This document shows, piece after piece, positions 10,640 to 21,624 of a DNA stretch of 64,000 nt (the first letter of the stretch is position 1; the number at the start of each line of letters is the position of its first letter). Both the position numbers and the translations under genes were made by a program. The stretch lies in the NCBI RefSeq assembly GCF_001704415.2, contig NC_030820.1, positions 46,420,036 through 46,484,035 on the forward strand, read 5' to 3'. Below the pieces are notes generated by a model that saw nothing but the letters and a program-made list of their open reading frames with translations, searched no databases and was not told the origin of the DNA. Source of the DNA: Capra hircus. Taxonomy: Eukaryota > Chordata > Mammalia > Artiodactyla > Bovidae.

Positions 10640-11579
10640 TTAAGAGTCTACACCAGAGTTTTCATTCAGGTGTTGAGAGCACTTACCAGATGGCTTCTCA
10701 TTTCTTTGAAGGAAAAATGGAATGAAAACTTTAGAGAACATTATCAAAAGATGTGAGATATATCAGAAAAATAACCCAAAGGCTGAAAAGTTAGCAAAAT
10801 CTGGGTTACAACGAAGTGGAAAATATCCTGGAGAGGACTGGGAAATTGATTTTACTCATATGCCAAAGGCAAATGGATATTCTTGGTTACAAGTTTGGGT
10901 GGATACATTTACTGGACAGATTGAGGTTTTTTCCTGTCATAGTGAACAGCCTAAGCAGGTTATAAGGATTTTAATCCATGAAATTACTCCCAGGTTTGGG
11001 CTGCCATGGAGCCTTCAGATCGACAATGGCTTTGCCTTTAAAGCTACTGTAACTCAGGGGGTGTCAATAGCTCTAGGAATAGACTGTCACTTACACTGTT
11101 CCTGGAGACCCCAATCCTCAGGGAAGGTTGAAAAAGCTAATGACATTATTAAGAGACATCTGTGCAAATTAACTCAAGAGAGGCATGACAATTGGTGTAA
11201 AGTTCTACCCATAGCTTTAATGAGGGCTCAAATTGTCCCCCAAAATGAGGGACTGTCCCTCTTTGAGTGCATTTATAGAAGACCCTTCTTACCCACAGAC
11301 ATTGTTATAGACCCTGAAGCCTTGGAATTAATTAACTATGTAACTCAGCACTCAGCTTTTCAACAGGCATTAAAGGAACTCTGTGATGTGACCCATGACC
11401 CAGCCTCTAAGTCAAGAAAGACACTGTCTGAGCCAGGAACTGAGGTCCTGATGAAAATATTGGGATCTCGGGGGCAATCCCTCGAGCCCCTCTGGGAAGG
11501 CCCTTACCAGGTTATTCTTTCTTTTCCCATAGCTGTCAAAGTGCCAGATATTGATCGTTTTACACCACACTTGATTTGA
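10640..11579 (+). pseudogene. ERV integrase remnant with intact DD35E core
   Basis: The longest frame is 10722-11579 (285 codons). Its core has D43 (WEIDFT), D101 (QIDNG) and E137 (SSGKVEK), i.e. exactly 35 residues between the second Asp and Glu as in retroviral integrases. The N-terminal zinc domain straddles a frame break near 10700-10720, and the second Cys of its HHCC motif reads Tyr ('CEIYQ'). The C-terminus keeps a 'WEGPYQV' SH3-like motif and ends with a stop at 11577. It is the best preserved gene piece of the provirus; the rest of pol is broken. Confidence 0.88.
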
Positions 11580-11593
11580 GAGTTGGCATCCTG

Positions 11594-12086
11594 ACCAGAA
11601 CTAAATGATGTCACTTTATGTCTTTATTCTCTACACTCTTACTTTGTACTTTTCAGATTGGCCTGATAATCTATGTGAGCTTGCTTCTGCTAACTCCAAA
11701 TATCCAGCATCTGCCATTTAACCCTCAAGACAATGCCTTCCTGTCCTGGGATCACTTCTATGCTGCATTTCACAGTCTAATTACTGGGTCTCTGGAGCAC
11801 TCCCTTCTTATTCAGTGGAAGGCTTCCATGGTGGGCATCTCCACTTGAAGGAAAGGACTTTCTCCAAGTCTGCAAATCTTTCTACAAGGACAATCATATG
11901 TGATGCCTCTTCTTAATATGATGATATCTAACAATCCTAAGATGGACTGGTGCAACACTTTGTACCTTAACTATGGGCACTGTGAGACTTTTAACTTTGC
12001 TGATTGTTCTGTTTTTGCTGTTTGCTCCCTGCATCTGTAAGTGTGTGGCTGGATTTGTTTCTAGCTGCATGAAGGATTTTAAGTGA
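11594..12086 (+). pseudogene. env: ERV envelope remnant
   Basis: Only fragments remain. The clearest is 11994-12086, which reads as a hydrophobic membrane span followed by a Cys-containing stretch and short cytoplasmic tail ending at a TGA, the arrangement at the C-terminus of class I ERV transmembrane subunits. An upstream frame (11618-11848) begins with a hydrophobic stretch that could be the old signal peptide. Most of the surface subunit is missing. Confidence 0.6.
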
Positions 12087-12282
12087 CAAATGGTTGCTCA
12101 AACTCCTGCCACTGTGGCAGCTTCCTCCAACTGCTACTTGGGGCCCCTGGATCAGAGACCCTCAATATGAGGGTTAGGAGAATATGTTGCCTCACCAATT
12201 TAGGGACGATGCCCCTTATCAGCTTGGAAGCAGTTACAGAATGAGAACAGTGCTCCTTTCCCTAGGAAACATAATTCTCCTA

Positions 12283-12306
12283 AAAGAAAAGGGAGGAAAA
12301 AGAGGG
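12283..12306 (+). other. Polypurine tract of the provirus
   Basis: A run of purines (AAAAGAAAAGGGAGGAAAAA and following) lies between the env tail and the 3' LTR, where plus-strand priming would start. An inserted BovB piece now separates it from the LTR. Confidence 0.65.
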
Positions 12307-12321
12307 TAACAGGCAGAAAGG

Positions 12322-12684
12322 CTCAGTTCAGTTCAGTTCAGTTCAGTCACTCAATTGTGTCTGACTCTGCAACCCCATGAATTGCAGCACACCAGGCCTC
12401 CCTGTCCACCATCAACTCCCGGAGTTCACTCAAACTCATGTTCTTCGAGTTGGTGACACCATCCAGCCACCTCATCCTCTGTTGTCCCCTTCTCCTCCTG
12501 CCCCCAATCCCTCCCAGCATCAGAGGCTTTTCCAATGAGTCACCTCTTCGCATGAGGTGGCCAAAGTATTGGAGTTTCAGCTTCACCATCAGTCCTTCCA
12601 ATGAACACCCAGGACCGATCTCCTTTAGAACGGACTGCTTGGATCTCCTTGCAGTCCAAGGGACTCTCAAGAGTCATAGTCTGC
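12322..12684 (-). mobile_element. BovB (RTE) LINE 3' fragment
   Basis: Plus strand starts with the repeated 'cagttcagttcagttcagt', the complement of the BovB 3' end. The minus frame 12347-12670 encodes the RT C-terminal block (RVPWTARRSKQS, LKLQYFGHLMRR, GRRRRGQQRMRWLDG). It separates the proviral purine tract from the 3' LTR and so is younger than the provirus. Confidence 0.92.
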
Positions 12685-12685
12685 A

Positions 12686-13317
12686 AATGTCAGACATTTT
12701 TTATCTCTCTCTCAAGTGGCAGGAGGAAACAAACTACAAGCATCAGATTTCTTTTCCCTTCTCTATACAAAATTAAAAATGCTTTCTCTTAAAATTCTAT
12801 GTTGCCATGATGACACCTGGTTCCACCTGAACTTAACTTTTCTCAAATCTCAAAGCCAGCCAATGCATTTTTCTTACAGAAATGTTTTTCTTAAGCTATG
12901 TTAATGAACTATGTATTTAACCCCTAGACTCCCTGTTTCTTCAAGTCGGTTTCACCTAAGACGCAGAACCGATAATGACTCAACAAACCAGTATGTTTTA
13001 CTCATACAACTGTTCTCTTAATCTATGTTAATGAGACTATGTATTTGACTGGAAACCTGCCTTTCTTCATGCCAATCGTTTTATGGCCCAGGAAGATTCA
13101 CCTTGTGCCAATGTTATCTCAAAATGCATATTGTGGCTGAGTGGCCTGTAGCCACTCTCTAAATTTTGATACATTTCCTTTCTCTAATTAGTAGCCTGCT
13201 GATATGTATATAACTTACTCCTGAAGACTAGCAGGGGGGCACTCTTCCTGCCCCCTTCTCTTTTCCTCTGGAGGCCAAGAACTCTGGTGTCTTTCATCGC
13301 TCAGCAACAACCTTTCA
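12686..13317 (+). repeat. 3' LTR of the provirus
   Basis: 12883-13317 matches the 5' LTR through the same U3 repeat, TATA-like stretch ('gtatataac', near 13206) and the terminal ...CTTTCA. About 105 bp near the R/U5 boundary are missing. The sequence from 12686 (TGTCAGAC...) to 12876 has no counterpart at the 5' LTR; given the upstream purine tract it may be the true LTR start, with the 5' LTR then truncated. By eye the shared blocks are roughly 85 % identical, i.e. an old insertion. Confidence 0.72.
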
Positions 13318-14368
13318 ATAGGAGGATATTGATATTTCTCCAAGGAAAACTATAGCTTTTGACTATACGGACCTTTGTTGGCAAAGTGATGTCTCTGCTT
13401 TTTAATATGCTGTCTAGGTTTGTCATAGCTTTTGTCCCAAGGAACATCTTTTTTTTAATTTAATGATGGCATTTTTAATGTTGTTATGCTTTGGCCTAGC
13501 TGTTGCATTCTTTCTGGAGCTATTAGTAATTGCCCTCTGCTCTTCGTCAGTAGCTTATTGGACACTTTCTGACCTGACGGGCTCATCTTCCAGTGTCATA
13601 TATTTTTGCCTTTTCATAACATTTATGGGGTTTTGGCAGCAAGAATACTAGAGGAAATTCCCATTTCCTCCTTCAGTGGACCATGTTTTGCCAGAATACT
13701 TCAAATGACCTGTCCATTTTGGGTGGCCCTGCATGGCATGGCTAATAGCTTAATTGACTTATGCAAGACCCATTGCCACGACAGCGCTGTGATCCATGAA
13801 GGGACAGGAAGCTCTTAGAATTACCTTCTTTTTAATGCATTCTATTTATTCCCCTCAGCTAGATTCTAAGTGTAATTTGTCTTTTTATTCATTGATATAT
13901 TTCACAGATGTAGAAGAGTTCCTTTTGTTTCTAAAAGATTCAAAATATTTCTTTATATATAAAGGATATTCATGATTTTGTAATAATTTTCACAAACTGA
14001 CATAATAATTTTACTGTAGACTACTTTTAATTCAAAGAAATGTCCATCAATTATTTTCTTATGATCACCTCAACTTTGTATCTATGGTAACCCCAGAAAA
14101 GTTCAAAACTTTACCTCAGCATTTCCTATTATATTTCTTCCTTGTGTATAAGGCAATAATATGTGAACCCAGCCAACTACACAAACTGTTCAGTCATCCA
14201 AGTACTTATCAGGTGCCTGATACCACAGTAGGCATGAAGGGATACGACATATGTGCATCACACAGGGACAAACTAAATATTTTTGATATACATTGAAGGA
14301 ATAGTTAGGGAAATATTGATATAAAGGAAATGGTAAATGTGATGAAGTTTATAGAAGACTATGCATTG

Positions 14369-15523
14369 AGGAACCAGAGATCAAATTGCCAACATCCGCT
14401 GGATCATGGAAAAAGCAAGAGAGTTCCAGAGAAACATGTATTTCTGCTTTACTGACTATGCCAAAGCCTTTGACTGTGTGGATCACAATAAACTCTGGGA
14501 AATTCTGACAGAGATGGGAATACCAGACCTGCCTCTTGAGAAATCTGTATGCAGGTCAGGAAGCAACAGGTAGAACTGGACATGGAACAACAGACTGGTT
14601 TCAAGTAGGAAAAGGAGTACGTCAAGGCTGTATATTGTCACCCTGTTTATTTAACTTCTATGCAGAGTACATCATGAGAAACTCTGGACTGGAAGAAACA
14701 CAAGCTGGAATCAAGATTGCCAGGAGAAATATCAATAATCTCAGCTATGCAGATGACACCACCCTTATGGTAGAAAGTGAAGAGGAACTCAAAACCCTCT
14801 TGATGAAAGTGAAAGTGGAGAGTGAAAAAGTTGGCTTAAAGCTCAGCATTCAGAAAATGAAGATCATGGCATCCGGTCCCATCACTTCATGGGAAATAGA
14901 TGGGGAAACAGTGGAAACAGTGTCAGATTTTATTTTTTTGGGCTCCAAAATCACTGCAGATGGTAACTGCAGCCATGAAATTAAAAGACACTTACTCCTT
15001 GGAAGGAAAGTTATGACCAACCTAGATAGCATATTCAAAAGCAGAGACATTACTTTGCCAACTAAGGTCCATCTAGTCAAGGCTATGGTTTTTCCTGTGG
15101 TCATGTATGGATGTGAGAGTTGGACTGTGAAGAAGGCTGAGTGCCTAACAATTGATGCTTTTGAACTGTGGTGTTGGAGAAGACTCCTGAGAGTCCCTTG
15201 GACTCCAAGGAGATCCAACCAGTCCATTCTGAAGGAGATCAGCCCTGGGATTTCTTTGGAAGGAATGATGCTAAAGCTGAAACTCCAGTACTTTGGCCAC
15301 CTCATGCGAAGAGTTGACTCACTGGAAGACTCTGATGCTGGGAGGGATTGGGGGCAGGAGGAGAAGGGGACGATCGAGGATGAGATGGCTGGATGGCATC
15401 ACTGACTCGATGGACGTGAGTCTGAGTGAATTCCGGAAGTTGTTGATGGACAGGGAGGCCTGGCATGCTGCAATTCATGGGGTTGCAAAGAGTCAGACAA
15501 GACTGAGCGACTGAACTGAACTG
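14369..15523 (+). mobile_element. BovB (RTE) LINE, 5'-truncated, with 8-bp TSD
   Basis: ATGCATTG flanks the element at 14361-14368 and 15524-15531. The duplicated paralogue near 22934-22941 ('atgtactg') is an uninterrupted empty site, so both ends are defined. The element carries the RT C-terminal half and ends in 'actgaactgaactg'. Confidence 0.95.
14536..15405 (+). pseudogene. BovB reverse transcriptase, 3' part
   Basis: A 289-codon frame covering RT motifs 'GVRQGCILSPCLFNFYAEYI' and the catalytic 'YADDTT', followed by the RTE C-terminal region (YGCESWT, RVPWTPRRS, LKLQYFGHLMRR). Upstream RT and all of the endonuclease are absent. Near 15328 a small deletion ('ctggaagactctgatg' where other copies read 'ttggaaaagactctgatg') shifts the frame and ends it early; the original C-terminus continues in another frame to 15514. 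A dead LINE fragment. Confidence 0.9.
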
Positions 15524-15639
15524 ATGCATTGTCAAATATAGATGTCAATTTCTATAAGTTTAAGATATAAAAATGGAGAACAAAGGGCTACAGTGAGAAG
15601 AAAGATATAAACATTAAAATCATCTAGCAAATGTTAAAT

Positions 15640-18049
15640 CACAATTAAAAAATACCTTCTGTGCACTAAAGCACTAAACTTATTTTTCTTAAAGCCCTTG
15701 AAATTAAAGGCTACAAGCCAGATCTTTCAAAGGGTAAACAAAATTGATAAACCTTAAGTCAGACTCATCAAGGAAAAAAAGAAAGATGGAAGAGAGCCCA
15801 GTGAATAAAATCAGAATTGAAAAAGGAGAAGGTACAACAGATATGACAGAAACACAGTGGACTGCAATTAACTATACCCCAATCACATGAAAACCCTAGA
15901 AGAAATGGACAAATTTTTAGAAATATACAATCTCCAAAGACTAAACCAGTCAGACATAGAAAATATGAACAGACCAATTACCAGTAATGAAATTAATCAG
16001 TAATTTTAACACTCCCCCCAAAATAAAAGTCTAGGACAAGATGGTTTCACAGGTGAATTCTATCAATTTAAAAAACAGTTAGCACCTATATTTCTGAAAC
16101 TATTCCAAAAAATTACAGTGGAAGGAACACTTCCAAACACAATCTAAATGCCACCATCACTTTGATATTAAAATCAGAAACATGCCACAAAAACAAATAA
16201 ATTACAGTCCAATAACACTGATGAACATAGACACAGAAACCACCACAAAATACTTGCAAACCAAGTCCAACAATACATTAAAAACACCAGACACCATGGT
16301 CAAGTGGGATTTATCTTAGGGATGCAAGGATTTTTCAATATCTACAAATCAATCATTGTGATACACTACATTAACAAATTTGAAAAATGAAAGCAACCTG
16401 ATTATCTCAATAGGTAAGATAAAAAAATGTTTTTAAAAAATTCAATCCCCACATACGATTTAAAAAAACCCTAAAAAGTGGACATAAGGGGAACCTATCT
16501 AAATATGATAAGGATCATATACAACAAACTCACAGCAAAAATCATTCTCAATGGTGAAAATTTAAAGGCATTTCCTCTAAGATCAGAAAAAAGACATTGA
16601 TGTTCATTCTCACCATTTTTATTTAGCATAGTTTGGAAAATTCTAGTCATGGCAATCAGAGAAAAATTAATAAAAAGAATGCAAATTTAAAAAGAGTAAG
16701 TAAAACAATCACTGTTTGTAGATGACACGATACTATACATGTGTGTGTACTAGGTCACTTTAGTTATGTCTGACTCTTTTTGATCCTATGGACTGTATCC
16801 CAGCAGTCTCCCCTGTTCATGGGATTCTCCAAGCAGGAACACTGGAGTGAGCTGCTGAAATCTTCTGCAAGGGATGGTCATGACCTAGGGACTGAACTCA
16901 CCTCTCTTACATCTCCTGCACTGGCAGGTGTGTTCTTTACCACTAGCACCACCTGGGAAGACAAATACTATACACACAAAGTACTAAAGACAATTCCAGA
17001 AAACTAAAATAGCTAATCAGTGAATTCAGTAAAGTATCAGGATATGGAATTAATACACAGATTTCTCTTGTATTCTGATACATGAAAAGTAAAAGATCCA
17101 TAAAAAATTAAGGTAACAATTCTATTTACCATCATATAAAGAATAAAATACCTAGGAATAAACTTACCTAATGAGGCAAAAGACTTATACTCAAAAAATG
17201 ATAAGATACTGATAAAAGAAATCAAAGATGATACAAATGGAGAAATATAACAAGTTTTTGAGTTGGAAGAATCAATGCTGTTAAAATGACTGTACTACCC
17301 AAAGCAATCTACAGATTCAATGCAATCCCTGTCAAATCACCAGTAACATTTATCCCACAACTACAATAAAATATTTTTTATACTTTGTATTGAAACAAAA
17401 AGAACCCAAAGAGCCACATCAATCTTGAGAGAGAAAAAAGGAGCTGAAGGAATCAAGCTTCCTGACTTCAAATTATGCTACAAAAGAAGAGTCATCAAAA
17501 CTATATGATTCTGGCACAAAAACAGACGTATAGATCAATGAAACAGGATGAGACCCCATAAATAAACTCACATTCTTATGGCCAATTAACCTATCACAAA
17601 GAAGGCAAGAATATACAATGGAGAAAAGACAGTATTTTCAATAAGTTGTGCTGGGAAAACTTGACAACTATATGCAAAAGAACAAAATTAGAATATTCTC
17701 TAATATCATGAGCAAAAATAAAGTCAAAATGGATCAAATACTTAAGTATAAGGCTAGACAGTTGAAAAATCTTAGAGTAAAACACAGGTAGAACATAAAT
17801 TGCAGCAATATCTATATTTAGATATGTATCCTGGGGAAATGAAAATAAAAAGAAAAATAGGCAAATGAGACTGAATGAAACTTAAAATCATTTGCAAAGC
17901 AAAGGAAGCCATAAACAAAGTGAAAAGACAAACCAGAGAATGCTAGAAAATATTTTCAAATCAAATGATTGATAAGAGATTAATTTCCAACATATAAAAA
18001 AGGGCACATGTAGCTCAATAGAAAACAAAACAACACAATCAAAAACAGA
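15640..18049 (+). mobile_element. L1 LINE, ORF2 segment, sense
   Basis: AT-rich sequence with mammalian L1 ORF2 landmarks on the plus strand: 'gtcagactcatcaaggaaaaaaag', 'catggtcaagtgggatttatc', 'ttgtagatgacacgatactata' (the F/Y-x-DD region), 'ctacccaaagcaatctacagattcaatgcaatccc'. Stops interrupt every frame. It is interrupted at 16745-16960 by a SINE and at 18050 by a BovB; L1 sequence resumes at 20738 ('aagaagacatacagatggcc'). Confidence 0.88.
16745..16960 (-). mobile_element. Bov-tA SINE fragment
   Basis: Minus-strand SINE ('tcactttagttatgtctgactc', 'cccctgttcatgggattctcc', 'accacctgggaag') inside the L1. The same insertion at the same L1 position occurs in copy 2 (24195-24320), showing that it predates the segmental duplication. 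Confidence 0.8.
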
Positions 18050-20728
18050 GTCTTCAGTTCAGTTCAGTTCAGTCATTCAGTAGTGTCCAACTCTGCAACC
18101 CCATGAACTGCAGCACTCCAGACTTCCCTGTACATCACCAACTCCCGGAGTTCATTCAAACTCATGTCCATCGAGTCAGTGATGCCATCCAGCCATCTCA
18201 TCCTCGGTCGTCCCCTTCTCCTCCTGCCCTCAATCCCTCCCAGCATCAAAGTCTTTTCCAATGAGTCAACTCTTCGCATGAGGTGGCCAAAGTACTGGAG
18301 TTTCAGCTTCAACATCAGTCCTACCAATGAACACCCAGGACTGATCTCCTTTAGGATGGACTGGGTGGATCTCCTTGCAGTCCAAGGGACTCTCAAGAGT
18401 CTTCTCCAACACCACAGTTCAAAAGCATCAATTGTTAGGCACTCAGCTTTCTTTATAGTCCAACTCTCACATCCATACATGACTACTGGAAAACCATAGC
18501 CTTGACTAGATGGACCTTAGTTGGCAAAGTAATGTCTCTGCTTTTTAATATGCTGTCTAGGTTGGTCATAACTTTTCTTCCAAGGAGTAAGCGTCTTTTA
18601 ATTTCATGGCTGCAATCACCATCTGCAGTGATTTTGGAGCCCAAAGAAATAAAGTCTCTCACTGTTTCCATTGTTTCTCCATCCATTTGCCATGAAGTGA
18701 TAGGCCCAGCTGCCATGATCTTAGTTTTCTAAATGTTAGGCTTTAAGCCAACCTTTTCACTTTCCTCGTTCACTTTCATCAAGAGGCTCTTTAGTTCTTC
18801 TTCACTTTCTACCATAAGGGTGGTGTCATCTGCATATATGAGGTTACTGATTTTTCTCCCGGCAATCTTGATTCCAGCTTGTGCTTCTTCCAGCCCAGTG
18901 AAGAATAGCAAGGATAAGAAAGTCTTCCTCAGTAATCAATGCAAAGAAATAGAGGAAAACAACAGAATGGGAAAGACTAGAGATCTCTTTAAGAAAATTA
19001 GAGATACCAAGGGAATATTTCATGCAAAGATGAGATTGATAAAGGACAGATATGGTATGGACCTAACAGAAGCAGAAGATATTAAGAAGAGGTGGCAAGA
19101 ATATACAGAAGAACTGTACGAAAAAGATCTTCATGACCCAGATAATCACAATGGTGTGATCACTCACCTAGAGCCAGACATCCTGGAATGTGAAGTCAAG
19201 TGGGCCTTAGGAAGCATCCCTACCAACAAAGCTAGTGTGCCGGGAGCCAGCACAAGGAGTCTCGCCCATGGCAAAGGGCATGAGGTTAAGGGGTCCAACA
19301 GGCAAAGGTGAGTCTGGCCTTAAGGGAGCCTCGCTTGATTTTTTTCGAGCATCTACTCCCAAAACCAGACTGCCTGTTTTATTGTACTGTGCTTTTCACT
19401 CTTCTGACATAACAGGGGGCTATCCTCGACCACCTTTCTCTGGAAAGAGTTAACTTAGAGCTCCAGTTAACAGTCTCTTGCATATAAAAGGAGTGTCTCA
19501 GCTCAAACCCCTCTGATGTCTCTCTAACTTGTCTGACAGTTAGAGACTTTTACAACTTGTGATTGTTTACGGCCCCCCAACCGTGATAGGCACAAAGCTT
19601 AAAGCATCTTAAAGATATACAGCCTTTTCTAAAAAGCTAAGAATTATACTCGTGATGGGTTTCACTGTTGAATCAATGACTGCTGTCAGGCCTCCATATT
19701 CTTTATCTTTTAGGCACCTGGAGGATATTAATCAATGTAATTGGGATATAGAAAAAGGAATATAGTAGTTTTGATGTTAGCAATGCTAGACTTTTGAGTT
19801 AGTGAACTTTCTCTTTGTTATAAATCACTGTACTCCTCTTTCCTTGTTATAAATTGTTGTGTCCTTGCTATATAAGAATGTAACCTTAATTAGTGCTCTC
19901 TGAGAGTGGCACTAGACTTTGGAAAGAAAAACACTTTTAAGGAAAATAAGTTTTCTAGTTGACAGACCCTTATCAGAAAAGGACCATAAAATGCTAATAG
20001 GCCTCCTGGCCAGAAGATGATGTAAATCACCTAAGACTTGGGTATACAGCTAGGTATGCAGAGAGAAAGCCTGGTCTCGATGAGAGTCAGGGCTGCTGAC
20101 ACTGCATAATTTTGTATTATCCATTGATCTCTATGTACAACCAAAAGTATAAAAAGCTTTTCTGGACGATAAAGGATGGGCCAGTTCCTGGAAAGACTGG
20201 TTCCCCCATGTCTTCTTTTCTTTCTTACTCTATTTTCTGGCTGATTCCCATCTGGGACATAGAGGCTAGCCATGTCTACTTATTTGCCTGGGCTTCTAAG
20301 ACCCACGCAAGAGGTAGCCCAAGGCAGGGCACCCTCCACTATTCAAGTGGGCGCCTGTGGCCCTATGTAGATGGTTCAAGTCCCTTGTCTCGGGGCTTTA
20401 CTGGCTTTCTATGTAAACCAAGGAATACAGCCTCTTTCCTCCCCTAAATTTCCTACTGCACTATTCTTTCCTAACCTCTTTATATTTCTAATTAAATAGT
20501 CCTTCCCCAGATGCCGACTCTATCCCTGCTTCGAATTCTCTGGATCCACCGGGGCTGGACCCTGGCACTAGTGGAGGTGATGGAATTCCAGTTGAGCTAT
20601 TTCAAATCCTAAAAGATGATGCTGTGAAAGTGCTGGACTCAATATGTCAGCAAATTTGGAAAACTCAGCAGTGGCCACAGGACTGGAAAAGGTCAGTTTT
20701 CATTCCAGTCCGAATGAAAGGCAATGCC
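18050..20728 (-). mobile_element. BovB LINE with inverted 5' part (twin-priming structure), split by a solo LTR
   Basis: 18050-18905 is the BovB 3' half in antisense (minus frames encode YGCESWTIKKAE, LKLQYFGHLMRR and the YADD motif). 18906-19237 plus 20574-20728 is the upstream BovB part in sense (DLFKKIRDTKG, KKRWQEYTEELY, then VELFQILKDDAVKV). This head-to-head order is what 5' inversion during target-primed reverse transcription produces. AAAAACAGA flanks the whole unit at 18041-18049 and 20729-20737, and host L1 sequence resumes on both sides. Confidence 0.88.
19238..20567 (+). mobile_element. Solo LTR, 1330 bp, class II (betaretrovirus-like)
   Basis: Begins TGCCGGGAGCC and ends GGACCCTGGCA, giving TGCC/GGCA terminal inverted repeats, and is flanked by the exact 6-mer CTAGTG (19232-19237 and 20568-20573); joining the flanks gives an uninterrupted BovB sequence. 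Six-bp target duplication and the long LTR fit class II ERVs. TATA-like boxes are at 19483-19490 and 20148-20155 and an ATTAAA at 20491-20496. The orientation is inferred from these signals. No proviral interior remains, so LTR-LTR recombination is the likely origin. Confidence 0.88.
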
Positions 20729-20737
20729 AAAAACAGA

Positions 20738-20822
20738 CTGATGATCTAAATAAACATTCCTCAAAAGAAGACATACAGATGGCCACTAAAGATATGTAAA
20801 GATACGGAATATCACTAATTAT
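20738..20822 (+). mobile_element. Continuation of the L1 ORF2 segment
   Basis: 'ctaaataaacattcctcaaaagaagacatacagatggcc...atcactaattatt' is the L1 stretch that directly follows, in intact L1s, the sequence ending at 18049. It proves that the BovB at 18050-20728 landed inside this L1. Confidence 0.8.
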
Positions 20823-21615
20823 TCAGTTCAGTTCAGTTGCTCAGTCATGGTCAACTCTTTGCAACCCCGTGGACGGCATCAAGCCAGGCTTCCCTGTCCA
20901 TAACCAACTCTTGGAGCTTGCACAACCTCATGTCTGTCGAGTCAGTGATGCCATCCAACCATCTCATCCTCTGTCGTCCCCTTCTCCTCCAGCCTTCAAT
21001 CTTTCCCAGCATCAGGGTCTCTTCCAATAAGTCAGTTCTTTGCATCAGGTTGCCGAAGTACTGGAGCTAGATCTTCAGCATCAGACTTTCTAATGAATAT
21101 TCAGAGTTGATTTCCTTTAGGATTGACTAGTTTGATCTTGCAGTCCAAGGAACTCTCAAGAGTCTTCTCCAATACCACAGTTCAAAAGCATCCATTCTTT
21201 GACACTCAGCTTTCTTTACAGCGCAACTCTCACATCCATACTTGACTACTGGAAAAACCATAACTTTGACTATATGTAGCTTTATCAGCAAAGTGTGTCT
21301 CTGCTTTTTAATATGCTGCCTAGTTTGGTCATATATTTTCTTTCAAGGAGCAGGCGTCTTTTAATTTCATGGCTGCAGTTACATAGTGCAGTGATTTCAG
21401 AGCCCAAGAAACTGAAGTCTGTCACTATTTCCATTGTTTCTTGATATAGTTGCCATGAAATGATGGGGCCAACTGCCATGATCTTTGTTTTTTGAATATT
21501 AAGTTTCTAGCCAGCCTTTTCTCTCTCCTCTTTTACCTTCATCAAGAGGCTCCTTAGTTCCTCTTTGCTTTTTGCCATAAGGGGGTGTCACCTGCATATA
21601 TGAGGTTATTGATTT
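20823..21615 (-). mobile_element. BovB LINE 3' fragment, antisense
   Basis: Starts with 'cagttcagttcagttgctcag' (complement of the BovB end). Minus-strand frames 20851-21045 and 21285-21479 carry GWRRRGRQRMRWLDG and related RT C-terminal pieces, with several small indels. It ends next to segmental duplication copy 2. Confidence 0.88.
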
Positions 21616-21624
21616 TTCTCCCAG

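Larger units (their letters stand above)
5941..13317 (+). mobile_element. Degraded class I (gammaretrovirus-like) endogenous provirus
   Basis: Two related LTRs, a proline-tRNA-type primer site, then remnants in the canonical order gag (capsid, zinc knuckle), protease, reverse transcriptase, RNase H, integrase, transmembrane envelope tail and a polypurine run, all on the plus strand. Every gene is broken by stops, shifts or deletions, the RT catalytic palm is missing, and a BovB fragment is inserted between the purine tract and the 3' LTR. The integrase resembles gammaretroviruses (WEIDFT, GLP, RPQSSGKVE). No flanking target duplication is obvious. It is a fossil with no coding capacity. Confidence 0.88.
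13345..16870 (+). repeat. Segmental duplication, copy 1
   Basis: Collinear with 21625-24320. Shared content, in order: an antisense BovB piece ('gctatacggaccttt'), unique-looking DNA ('tggagctattagtaattgcc', 'cattgccac.acagcgctgtgatccat', 'gaagctcttagaattacc'), and a plus-strand L1 ORF2 segment interrupted by the same SINE. This copy additionally has a BovB at 14369-15523 that copy 2 lacks. No gene is seen in the unique part. Confidence 0.88.

Noticed and set aside
14536..15405. 289-codon ORF as a host gene
   Set aside because: It is the RT 3' half of a 5'-truncated BovB LINE flanked by an 8-bp target duplication.
20112..20447. 111-codon ORF inside the solo LTR, considered as an MMTV sag-like frame
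   Set aside because: Position in an LTR is suggestive, but no recognisable membrane-anchor or family motif is visible and an opposite-strand ORF overlaps.
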